DNA from: an uncultured Anaerolineae bacterium
GTDB taxonomy: Bacteria; Chloroflexota; Anaerolineae; Anaerolineales; Villigracilaceae
Assembly (NCBI GenBank): GCA_903854805.1
Contig: CAINXK010000163.1
Location: 1-8,661, forward strand
Direction of reading: 5' to 3'
DNA length: 8,661 nt
In this document: positions 1-6,906 of the stretch, piece after piece
Numbering within the stretch: position 1 is the stretch's first letter
Layout: every line of letters begins with the position of its first letter
The notes under the pieces: model-generated
Told to the model about the DNA's origin: nothing
Seen by the model: the letters and a program-made list of their open reading frames with translations, nothing else
Database searches by the model: none
Made by a program: the position numbers and the translations under genes

Positions 1-218
1 GGGCCCAATAATGTGGAGCGTAAATCCCCCCGGTTTGCGGTGGTTTCAGAAAAAAATAGGGCACCAACGAGGACGTAAAGTATTAAGCCCAATAAAACCC
101 CTGCGCCGACCAAGGCCATACGATGGTGCCGAAAACGCTGCCAGGCTAATTCGCCGGGAGAAAGCGATTGGCTTTTAATTTTCTCAATACCCAGGGTAGC
201 AACTGACTGTGTTGTCAA
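1..218 (-). CDS. dppC: DppC/OppC-type ABC transporter permease, N-terminal fragment
   Basis: This is the amino-terminal part (72 complete codons) of an inner-membrane permease of the dipeptide/oligopeptide ABC family; the rest lies beyond the left edge. My translation starts at a TTG (bases 218-216) and reads MTTQSVATLGIEKIKSQSLS, followed by PGELAWQRFRHHRMALVGAG and a hydrophobic stretch (LLGLILYVLVGALFF). That is the usual OppC_N arrangement: a short cytoplasmic tail, a Trp-x-x-Phe/basic segment, then the first membrane helix. The frame has a stop (the dppB TAG) four codons upstream and no ATG before the helix, so TTG is the best start; the only ribosome-site candidate is a weak AGG. It begins 9 bases after dppB, as expected for a heterodimeric permease pair. 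The substrate is unknown. The family call is firm; the exact start is less so. Confidence 0.8.
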   Translation of the reverse strand, partial: MTTQSVATLGIEKIKSQSLSPGELAWQRFRHHRMALVGAGVLLGLILYVLVGALFFSETTANRGDLRSTLLG

Positions 219-227
219 ATGTGCTGC

Positions 228-1262
228 CTATTCATAACGGATGCGAGGATCAAAATACGTATAAGCAATATCAGTGATCAACTGACATCCTACAACCAGG
301 ACAGAAATAAGCAAGAGTATCCCCATAGTGACAGGAATGTCACCTGCGTTTGTCGCCTTATAAAAGAGTCGGCCCATTCCAGGCCAACCGAAAATCGCCT
401 CGGTAACCACAGTTCCTCCCAGGAGAAGTGGTAAATCTAATCCAATTATCGTAACAAGAGGTAGCGCCGCATTTTTGAGCGCATGGCGAAAAAGTATTTT
501 TTGCTCTGGAAGTCCCTTTGCGTATGCAGTCCGGATGTAATCTTGCCCAAGGACTTCCAGCATTTGCGAGCGCACATACCGGCTGTAACTTGCAATGCTT
601 ACAACCGATAATGTTGTTAAAGGTAAGACTAAGTGCAAGGCAATTTGCCCAGGTGTTGGTCCGACGTTAAGATCATACATACCAACGGTTGGCATGGATG
701 GAAGTCCCCAGCGCTGAAAGTAGACGCTAAAAATATAAATAAGCATTAGCGCAAGCCAAAAAATTGGCATTGAATAACCGATAAAGGATAGGGTGGTAAG
801 TAAATTGTCTGAAAATGAGTATTGGTTCAGTGCCGAATATGTCCCAATAATCAGAGCAAAAATGATAACAATTATTTCGCTCGTAACCATCAGCAGCATC
901 GTTGGCCAGATGCGCTCACTGATCACGTCCAACGCCGGACGGCGTTCCTGAAAAGAGTTTCCTAAGTCTCCACGTAAAATCCCTAAACGCGTACCTGGCG
1001 AATCGGAAATCCCATCAGCATCAGTGTCCACATCCATCCAATTGTTACCAACCAACCAGATTGAATATTGGATGAAGACAGGTTGATCCAGGCCGAGTTG
1101 TTTTTCCAGCCTTGCACGATCTGCGGGGGGAAGCCGTCGGCGTGTTCCACCAAAGGTAGCCAATGGATCGCCAAGATTGGCTGTCAGGATGAATAGCAAC
1201 ATTGTTATGATCAGCATCTGAGGAAAAGCTTGTAGCAGACGCTTGATAATATAGCTGCTCAT
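228..1262 (-). CDS. dppB: DppB/OppB-type ABC transporter permease with acidic loop insert
   Basis: This 344-residue protein is the first permease subunit of a peptide/nickel-type ABC importer in the cytoplasmic membrane. It opens with a membrane helix (about 8-30), followed by the family's GDPLA segment (31-35). More helices follow at about 122-142, 155-180, 208-226, 266-286 and 312-332. The ATPase-coupling EAA loop is at about 236-265 (EVLGQDYIRTAYAKGLPEQK), and the carboxyl end is the typical DPRIRYE. Between IQYSIWL (64-70) and RGDLGNS (97-103) there is an unusual segment of about 26 residues with Asp at 77, 79, 81, 83 and 87 (D-x-D-x-D-x-D-G-x-x-D), like a calcium-binding thrombospondin-3 or EF-hand loop; it should face outside. 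The gene follows the binding-protein gene after 68 bases containing a hairpin. Its ribosome site is weak (GCGAGC). The substrate is not given by the sequence. Confidence 0.93.
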   Translation of the reverse strand: MSSYIIKRLLQAFPQMLIITMLLFILTANLGDPLATFGGTRRRLPPADRARLEKQLGLDQPVFIQYSIWLVGNNWMDVDTDADGISDSPGTRLGILRGDLGNSFQERRPALDVISERIWPTMLLMVTSEIIVIIFALIIGTYSALNQYSFSDNLLTTLSFIGYSMPIFWLALMLIYIFSVYFQRWGLPSMPTVGMYDLNVGPTPGQIALHLVLPLTTLSVVSIASYSRYVRSQMLEVLGQDYIRTAYAKGLPEQKILFRHALKNAALPLVTIIGLDLPLLLGGTVVTEAIFGWPGMGRLFYKATNAGDIPVTMGILLLISVLVVGCQLITDIAYTYFDPRIRYE

Positions 1263-1287
1263 TTTTGCTCGCTGTCTGTATTTAGGC

Positions 1288-1322
1288 AGGGATGGAAAAT
1301 TGAAATAAGATTTTCCATCCCT
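1288..1322 (-). promoter_or_regulatory. Intercistronic hairpin between binding-protein and permease genes
   Basis: A perfect 13-bp inverted repeat (1288-1300 with 1310-1322, around AGGGATGGAAAA) has a 9-base loop. It sits 8 bases after the stop of the binding-protein gene and 25 bases before the dppB start. On the transcribed strand no U-run follows, so it is not a standard intrinsic terminator. In other binding-protein transport operons, hairpins here protect the upstream mRNA from 3' exonucleases and allow partial read-through, giving more binding protein than permease. That role is inferred here. Confidence 0.65.
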
Positions 1323-1330
1323 TACCCGAA

Positions 1331-3109
1331 TTATTTAATATCCCACTCGTAAGCAAACATGAATGGGTCGGCACCGGAAAATTTTATATTTTGGAGCCGG
1401 CTATTAATAGCGTATATATCATCATCGTTGCGAATTGGAATTATATACGTTTCGTCATACATGATTTTTGCAATCTGATGGAATTGATCGATACGCTGCT
1501 GTGGATCAATTTCAATTGATTGTTTTGAAAATAAATCTTCCAGTTGGGGGTTGCAAATACCGAACCAGTTATACCCATCGGGTGATTCAGCGGTTGGGCG
1601 TTGAGCGCAAAGAAAGTAGCTGGTGTCTGGGGATGGAAAATAATACATTCCATCCACCCAATGTGTTATGTCATACTCACCGCGTGAAAGGGGGCCATTA
1701 TCACCAAAGGCCGCCCATAGAACTTCCTGGGTGTTTGGCAATAGTTCAACTTTTATTCCCACATCTGCGAGCATTTGTTGGATAGTCACCACCATGGTAT
1801 TTGTGATTTCATCGCCAGAAATATAGGCATACCTGAGTGAGAGAACTTGACCGTTTTTTTCACGAATACCATCGCCATTACTATCGACCCAGCCCGCTTT
1901 TTCTAGCAGCTGCTTAGCTTGCTCAGGATCGAAGCCTTGAGCCTTCAAGTCGGGGTTGTCATAAACTGTGCCATTCCAAAAACTGACTGGGACTTTGTAG
2001 ACTCCAAAGAAGAGTCGATCGATGATTAATTGGCGATCAATAGCCAAGATCATGGCATGGCGAACATTTACATCGGTTAAAGCAGGGTGCGTAGTTTTAG
2101 GGTCGACATTAAGAAACAGGGTTTGGATTAGCCCGTTCGGAGACGTGGTGGTTTCCATTCCATTTATTTTCTTTATTTCAGAAAATTCAGAACCGATAAT
2201 GTAGGTTCCAATATCACTCTGCCCGGAAGCCAAGGCGGCTAGTTGAGCCGCACGGTCTTCTGAAAGACGAAAGAAGATCTTATCTAGCTTGGGGCGTCCA
2301 CGCCAGTATTTTTCATTCGCAAGGAATGTGATGTGGCTACCAGGTTCGAATTCGGTAATCGTAAATGGTCCATTTACTACATCTGGGAGGCGATTGAAAG
2401 CTGCGTTATCCAGTGTATTGTCTTTATCAAAGACGGGTTGTAGGATATGCTCGGGAAGAACTCGCGTCAGGCCAGTGAATAGGCTTACTGGCCAATCCAC
2501 CCAGACACTATTCAACTTTACTTCAAGTGTTTTATCGTTAACCGCTTTCATCGATTCGATGTAGGTGTCAAACGGATATCGACTGCTGACAGTATTTTTG
2601 TCTGACATAATCATGTCGTATGTGAAGACTGCATCCTGGGCGGTGACTGGCTGTCCATCCGACCAGAATGCATCACTGCGGAGCTTGATGGTTATTGTTT
2701 TTCCGTCTGGGGTGAGCCCTCCGTTTTCTACATTGGGCATTTCTTCAGCTAATTCCATCTGGTACTTTCCCTGGTCGTCGATGTTCCAGAGAGGTAGGTA
2801 AATCAAATCAAAAACACATTCCTCCCCCCACGTGGTTGCGTAAATGGGGTTCAAGCTAGCCGGGTCCCCAGTCACGAACGAGATGGTGATTGCCTTGTTC
2901 GGAGCGGTTTCCGGGGTGCCTGTGGCTGGTAATTCGGTGGTGCCAGTCACGGGATTATTCGTGACCACCTGTGTGTTAGCAACCTTTCCGGTGCTGGTTG
3001 GCGTGGTTGCACCACTGCAAGCGCTGACTAGTAATATAGAAAAAACCAGGACCGCGTAGAAGCGCATGGATAGGTTGGCAAAGGCATTCCATAAAAAACA
3101 TCTTGACAT
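1331..3109 (-). CDS. Family-5 extracellular solute-binding lipoprotein (peptide/nickel-type ABC transporter)
   Basis: This 592-residue protein captures the substrate outside the membrane and delivers it to the adjacent permeases. The start at 3109 is set by an excellent ribosome site, GGAGGA, 7 bases upstream. The lead peptide has a hydrophobic core at 17-29 and a lipobox (V28-S-A-C31), so Cys31 is the likely lipidated residue. A Thr/Pro/Val-rich linker follows (about 33-71), then the SBP_bac_5 fold. Landmarks are LNPIYATTWG (87-95), DGKTITIKLR (135-144), FWSDGQPVTAQD (148-159), the family signature YWRGRPKLDKI (268-278), NVRHAMILAIDR (348-359), and an acidic D409-S-N-G-D-G loop. The length is at the upper end for the family because of the linker. 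The 14 residues before Met15 are an unusually long n-region; a shorter start at Met15 (3067) would also give a signal peptide but has no visible ribosome site. Placement after methyltransferase genes suggests the ligand is a methylated compound (inference). Confidence 0.93.
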   Translation of the reverse strand: MSRCFLWNAFANLSMRFYAVLVFSILLVSACSGATTPTSTGKVANTQVVTNNPVTGTTELPATGTPETAPNKAITISFVTGDPASLNPIYATTWGEECVFDLIYLPLWNIDDQGKYQMELAEEMPNVENGGLTPDGKTITIKLRSDAFWSDGQPVTAQDAVFTYDMIMSDKNTVSSRYPFDTYIESMKAVNDKTLEVKLNSVWVDWPVSLFTGLTRVLPEHILQPVFDKDNTLDNAAFNRLPDVVNGPFTITEFEPGSHITFLANEKYWRGRPKLDKIFFRLSEDRAAQLAALASGQSDIGTYIIGSEFSEIKKINGMETTTSPNGLIQTLFLNVDPKTTHPALTDVNVRHAMILAIDRQLIIDRLFFGVYKVPVSFWNGTVYDNPDLKAQGFDPEQAKQLLEKAGWVDSNGDGIREKNGQVLSLRYAYISGDEITNTMVVTIQQMLADVGIKVELLPNTQEVLWAAFGDNGPLSRGEYDITHWVDGMYYFPSPDTSYFLCAQRPTAESPDGYNWFGICNPQLEDLFSKQSIEIDPQQRIDQFHQIAKIMYDETYIIPIRNDDDIYAINSRLQNIKFSGADPFMFAYEWDIK

Positions 3110-3116
3110 GGCCTAT

Positions 3117-3122
3117 TCCTCC
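3117..3122 (-). promoter_or_regulatory. Strong ribosome binding site of the binding-protein gene
   Basis: GGAGGA lies 7 bases before the ATG at 3109, the best Shine-Dalgarno match in the window. It decides for the long start over the internal Met15 and fits the need for high amounts of binding protein. Confidence 0.8.
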
Positions 3123-3147
3123 AAAAAATATAGAGTAAGAAACAACC

Positions 3148-3165
3148 CGATATATAATTTTATCG
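3148..3165. promoter_or_regulatory. A/T-rich inverted repeat ahead of the binding-protein gene
   Basis: CGATATATAATTTTATCG has 5-bp perfect arms (CGATA/TATCG) around an A/T core. It lies in the 101-base gap between the methyltransferase stop (3211) and the binding-protein start (3109). On the minus strand it contains TAAAAT, a possible -10 element, but no good -35 is visible. It could be an internal promoter or a second, weaker regulator site. The evidence is slight. Confidence 0.25.
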
Positions 3166-3210
3166 CATCTTGTTCTCGAACCAGTCGCGATCCTGGTTTT
3201 CCCTGCTTGG

Positions 3211-4671
3211 CTATCGGTCCAGATCGGGCAGATTGTCCATTCCGGCCAGATTGGCATGGCTTTCGACCAGGCTGAGAAGCTCTTTTTCTTTGCCGGCATC
3301 CATTTGCGGTCGTTGGTACTCAGAGAGAAGTTGGGTTGTGCGGATTTTTGCACGTGTGAACGCGTCAGTGCCACCATCTGCCTGCCATGCGCGAACTGAT
3401 GCGCGGTCGATTACGGATGATGGCAGGTACTGTTCTTTGGCAAATAAATCTCTGGTAATTTTTTGTTTAAGGAAGTCGCCCTTGAAGTTGATTCCTTCAA
3501 ACATGGCCGTAGCTAGAGTTTCCGTTTGAATTTTCATTCCAGCTAGAAGTCTTTTAACCATCCCAATCGCTTCCGCATCCATCACAAGTTTTTCCGGACT
3601 CTGGCACGCGAGGAAATCTAACATTCCAGCGCCTGAGATCATGTTGATGCCTGCAAGGGCACCAATCATGGCTGTCATTCCGCTTTCGAGGCCCGCTTGC
3701 GCATCGACAAGTTTAGAATCGCTGGCTCCCAGGTAAGCATGCGTCGGTAGGCCAAGGCATTTACCAACCTGAGCGTAGGATGCGTCGATCATTGCAGTTT
3801 CAACTGCGCCAAAAGGCGTGCTGCCTTTACGCATGTCGAAAATTGCAGGTGCGCCTCCCCAGACAATAGGTGATCCGGGTTGGGCAAGCTGGTGGATCGC
3901 GATTCCGCTGAGACACTCTGCGGCATGTTGTACTACAGAACCCAGCAAAGTTACTGGACCCGCGCCTCCTGCCAGTGGCATTGAAACCATTTCAGCTGGG
4001 ACGCCGGCGCGTGCTAATTCGATCAAATTCTGAGAGCCGAATTCGCTCCAAATTAATGGAGGGGAAGGGCAAACATCGAATACAGCTTGAGGCTTTTCGG
4101 CTAGAGCTTTCCGGCCACCGGCGAAAATTGCCAGCATTTCTATCATCGTATCCAAGGTCTTTATCGAAAACGATCCGGTTACAATCGGTTTATTCGAGTA
4201 GAGCAGCACCACGTATAGGCGATACAAATCCCCGACGGCTTTTGGGATTTCGTTGCAAACGATCGCAGTGGACTGGGCATCGTATTGGGATAACATTTCG
4301 GTAATCTTTACAACCCGAACGAGATCGTTTGCGAGGGATGGCCTATGCTCAAGGGTCTCTGGGTCCAGTACGTGTACACCAGACGAACCCGGGTCGAACT
4401 GGACAACATCACCGCCATAAGTTACTGTTGGGTTGCCGTTACGATCGTAAAGCGAGAAAACATGCGGAACAGTTTCTAGAGCTTTCTCAATAACTTTTTG
4501 GGGGATTTTAACTATTTCCGAATCCGTGCTTACCTGCGCACCTGCATCTGCAAGGAGTTGACGAGCCTCTTCTGATTGCACTTTGATACCAGGTTGCATC
4601 ATTAATTGGTAGGCTTCATCCATGATCCGGCCAACCAACTCATCTGAGAGTAATTCGATTTTGGGCTGCAT
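3211..4671 (-). CDS. MttB-superfamily methylamine/betaine:corrinoid methyltransferase (non-pyrrolysine), copy A
   Basis: This 486-residue TIM-barrel enzyme of the trimethylamine methyltransferase (COG5598) superfamily would transfer a methyl group from an N-methylated substrate to a Co(I) corrinoid protein. Family landmarks, numbered from the ATG at 4671, are GVHVLDPETLEHRPS (98-112), a region I place near CPSPPLIWSEFGSQNLIELA (201-220), PLAGGAGPVTLLGSVVQ (232-248) and GASDSKLVDAQAGLESG (315-331), then GAGMLDFLACQSPEKLVMD. There is no in-frame amber codon inside, so it belongs to the branch without pyrrolysine, where glycine betaine, proline betaine and carnitine enzymes are known. I prefer the ATG at 4671 because GGAG precedes it with 5 bases of spacing. 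A longer frame from a TTG at 4701 would overlap the upstream gene by 14 bases and lacks a ribosome site. It lies 16 bases after copy B. The substrate is unknown. Confidence 0.9.
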   Translation of the reverse strand: MQPKIELLSDELVGRIMDEAYQLMMQPGIKVQSEEARQLLADAGAQVSTDSEIVKIPQKVIEKALETVPHVFSLYDRNGNPTVTYGGDVVQFDPGSSGVHVLDPETLEHRPSLANDLVRVVKITEMLSQYDAQSTAIVCNEIPKAVGDLYRLYVVLLYSNKPIVTGSFSIKTLDTMIEMLAIFAGGRKALAEKPQAVFDVCPSPPLIWSEFGSQNLIELARAGVPAEMVSMPLAGGAGPVTLLGSVVQHAAECLSGIAIHQLAQPGSPIVWGGAPAIFDMRKGSTPFGAVETAMIDASYAQVGKCLGLPTHAYLGASDSKLVDAQAGLESGMTAMIGALAGINMISGAGMLDFLACQSPEKLVMDAEAIGMVKRLLAGMKIQTETLATAMFEGINFKGDFLKQKITRDLFAKEQYLPSSVIDRASVRAWQADGGTDAFTRAKIRTTQLLSEYQRPQMDAGKEKELLSLVESHANLAGMDNLPDLDR

Positions 4672-4676
4672 AAGAT

Positions 4677-4680
4677 CTCC
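4677..4680 (-). promoter_or_regulatory. Ribosome binding site choosing the ATG start of methyltransferase A
   Basis: GGAG sits 5 bases before the ATG at 4671 and inside the alternative reading that would begin at TTG 4701. It argues for initiation at 4671, making the gap to the upstream stop 16 bases rather than an overlap. Confidence 0.65.
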
Positions 4681-4687
4681 GATGTTG

Positions 4688-6139
4688 CTAAAGTTGCTCA
4701 ACAGATTTGATTATTCTGGATAATTCTTCTGATATCTTGGGGTCCAGAATGTCAGGTTGGTGATTAGCCAAAGTTTTGCGAGCTTTATCCAATGCCCAAT
4801 CACGTGCATCGTCTTTTTTGGTTTCCCATTCTGAATATGGTCGGCGATCCATGAATTGGGGTAGAAAAATATCGCGCATGTGCTGGCGAGTGTGTTTTTG
4901 GGTGAGGAAATTACCTCCTGGCCCTACACTTGCAATTACATCCATGGCAAGAGTCTCATCATTTACAACAATACCTTGCATTATTTTGTGAATGACGGAG
5001 AATATCTCGCAATCCAACATCATTTCTGCATAAGACCAGATACGACTTCCATGCAAGAAGCCAGCCCCAAGCAGCATGTCTGACATGACGATGCAGGCCA
5101 TCATTGTTGATAAACTGTTCTCGAAGCCTGCCTGCCAATTGGGTTCTTTCGCACCAGTGGCAAATGATCCCATGGATAAAGGAATGTTGTAAAAATCTGA
5201 AAGCACATTCGTGGCTGCACCATAGAGAAAATCCTCTGGGCCGCCGCCAGTATAAGCACCGCTGCGTAAATCAGAAGCTGTTTGTGCTGCGGCATAAAAA
5301 ACTGGGGCACCAGGAAAGGCCAGCTGGATCAATGCTGTTGCAGAAATTACCTCTGCATTTCCGACGACCAGGTTCCCCGCCATGGTGGCCGGCCCGGTTG
5401 TAAGGTTTGCGGCCATCGTCATGAAACCTGTTGGAATGCCATATTCCGCAGCCACCAGCGCGGCGTCCAGGCTGCCGCCATCGTGACCAAGTGGAGGTGC
5501 GGTACATTGCATTAGAGAAAGTACGGGGCGTCGACGTAATTCTTCCTTACTACCAGCTATTGCAATTGCCAGTTCCATTGCTGCACGGGCTTCGCGCTCG
5601 TTGTAGATGCTTTCTGTTTGCACATGTTTGGTGGAATTTTCCCAAACAGCTTTTATTTCGTGCAAGCCTCGTGTTTCGGCAGGTTTGTCTTGAGCCGATA
5701 GGGCTACCCAGTGAAATGCAATTTCTTCGGTGGCGTCGGCCACTCGGGCAATTTCAGCCACATCTTTGAGCTCTGATGTGCGTTTTTGGCCGGTATGAAT
5801 ATCAATCACTTCCACTCCGCAACCATCTGTTCCCAGGAAAACATGATTGCCATCCATGGAGCAGTTCTGCTGTGGATCACGAGCGCCGAGAGAGTACGCC
5901 GGTGGTGCCATTTTTAATGCGTCTTCGATGATGTGGGGTTTTACTCTGACTATCATCCGTTCTTGATCGATTGTGGCTCCATTTGCAGCCCAGATTTCCA
6001 ATGCACGCTTTGAAGGGAAGCGCACCCCAACATTTTCGATTACATTGAGGGTAGCATCATGGATATCCCTGACTTCTTTTGGACTCAGGATATTTAGGCT
6101 AAGCTTGGGGTTCGTGATTGATTTAATATTTTTTGACAT
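4688..6139 (-). CDS. MttB-superfamily methylamine/betaine:corrinoid methyltransferase (non-pyrrolysine), copy B
   Basis: This 483-residue member of the trimethylamine methyltransferase superfamily is clearly different from copy A. Landmarks are ILSPKEVRDIHDATLNVIENVGVRF (17-41), GTDGCGVEVIDIHTGQKR (103-120), LSLMQCTAPPLGHDGGSLDA (207-226), NLTTGPATMAGNLVVGNAEV (245-264), a barrel segment with TGAKEPNWQAGFENS (328-342) where copy A has GASDSKLVDAQAGLESG, and LLGAGFLHGSRIWSYAEMMLD (356-376). The frame has no internal amber codon, so pyrrolysine is not used. The role would be methyl transfer from a quaternary or tertiary amine to the corrinoid protein encoded just upstream (stop at 6208, 68-base gap). 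The ATG is preceded by a modest AAAGAG at 8 bases. The TGAKEPNWQAG form recalls the betaine-type members, but I cannot assign the substrate by reading alone. Confidence 0.9.
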   Translation of the reverse strand: MSKNIKSITNPKLSLNILSPKEVRDIHDATLNVIENVGVRFPSKRALEIWAANGATIDQERMIVRVKPHIIEDALKMAPPAYSLGARDPQQNCSMDGNHVFLGTDGCGVEVIDIHTGQKRTSELKDVAEIARVADATEEIAFHWVALSAQDKPAETRGLHEIKAVWENSTKHVQTESIYNEREARAAMELAIAIAGSKEELRRRPVLSLMQCTAPPLGHDGGSLDAALVAAEYGIPTGFMTMAANLTTGPATMAGNLVVGNAEVISATALIQLAFPGAPVFYAAAQTASDLRSGAYTGGGPEDFLYGAATNVLSDFYNIPLSMGSFATGAKEPNWQAGFENSLSTMMACIVMSDMLLGAGFLHGSRIWSYAEMMLDCEIFSVIHKIMQGIVVNDETLAMDVIASVGPGGNFLTQKHTRQHMRDIFLPQFMDRRPYSEWETKKDDARDWALDKARKTLANHQPDILDPKISEELSRIIKSVEQL

Positions 6140-6207
6140 GAGTATGCTCTTTCATCTCGTTTTTATGCTAATGCGGAAAAGAATTCGGGGTCGGTCGAGT
6201 GATGTGG

Positions 6208-6858
6208 TTAGCTCATACCCATTAACGATTTGGCTACATTAACTGCACCAATCGCATCTTCGCTATATCCGTCAGCGCCAATTTTTTGAACCCAGTCGCG
6301 GGTAACAGGTGCGCCACCAACCATGACCTTGACCTTGGCTCGTAATCCGGCAAGTTCCAAGTGTTCGATAACCTCGCGCTGCTTCACCATGGTGGTTGTC
6401 AAGAGAGCACTCATGGCGACGATATCGGCGTTAACATCCTTGGCTTTTTGGATGATTTTTGAAGTTGCCACATCCACTCCCAGGTCGTAAACCTGGAATC
6501 CAGAGGCGGACAGCATCGTGCCAACCAAGGATTTTCCGATTTCATGAATATCGCCCTCTACAGTCGCCAGAACAACCTTGCCTAACATCTGCCGTTCGCT
6601 ACCGCGTTTTTCCATTTCAGGTTCAAGTGTTGAAACCGCTGCCTTCATGGCTTCTCCGGCCATGACCAGCTCTGGTAAAAATGCATCCCCACACGAGAAC
6701 GCTTCACCGACCTGATTGACGCCAATAACAAAGCCTTTCGTGATCGCATCGAGTGGATCAATTCCGGCTGTTATAGACTCGTTTGCCAACGCGATCGATG
6801 CGTCGGAATCGCCATCAATTATGCTTTGGGCCATTTTTTGAAAGAGTTCAGCTGACAT
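6208..6858 (-). CDS. Methyltransferase cognate corrinoid protein (MtbC/MttC family)
   Basis: This 216-residue cytoplasmic methyl carrier binds a corrinoid, takes a methyl group from an MttB-type enzyme and hands it to a second methyltransferase. The layout is typical: a helical cap domain (about 1-85, with GEAFSCGDAFLPELVMAGEAM at 51-71), then a Rossmann-like B12 domain from about 92. The corrinoid motif is complete: D103-I-H105-E-I-G108 gives the lower-axial histidine (base-off/His-on), S150-A-L152 follows, and VGG at 180-182 completes the nucleotide-loop pocket. The length equals the family norm. The start at 6858 is supported by AGGAGA with 5 bases of spacing. It lies 48 bases after the regulator gene and just before methyltransferase B. 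It is the only carrier in the window, so it may serve both methyltransferases (inference). Confidence 0.95.
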   Translation of the reverse strand: MSAELFQKMAQSIIDGDSDASIALANESITAGIDPLDAITKGFVIGVNQVGEAFSCGDAFLPELVMAGEAMKAAVSTLEPEMEKRGSERQMLGKVVLATVEGDIHEIGKSLVGTMLSASGFQVYDLGVDVATSKIIQKAKDVNADIVAMSALLTTTMVKQREVIEHLELAGLRAKVKVMVGGAPVTRDWVQKIGADGYSEDAIGAVNVAKSLMGMS

Positions 6859-6906
6859 TGTATTCTCCTATATGATTGGAATTCATGGATATTGTTGGTG
6901 TAAACT

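Noticed and set aside
3179..3198. Small inverted repeat AACCAG/CTGGTT after methyltransferase A, considered as a terminator
   Set aside because: The stem is only 6 bp, with no U-run on the transcribed strand, and part of it lies in a possible read-through tail.
2976..3377. A 133-codon minus-strand frame bridging the binding-protein and methyltransferase genes
   Set aside because: It overlaps the starts and ends of two clearly recognised genes in another frame and shows no family features.
3975..4304. Plus-strand open frames inside methyltransferase A, and similar ones elsewhere
   Set aside because: These are antisense shadows of strongly supported genes, with compositions unlike proteins and no start signals.
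3211..6139. Pyrrolysine-containing MttB
   Set aside because: Both methyltransferase frames run full length with no internal amber codon, so catalysis by pyrrolysine is excluded here.
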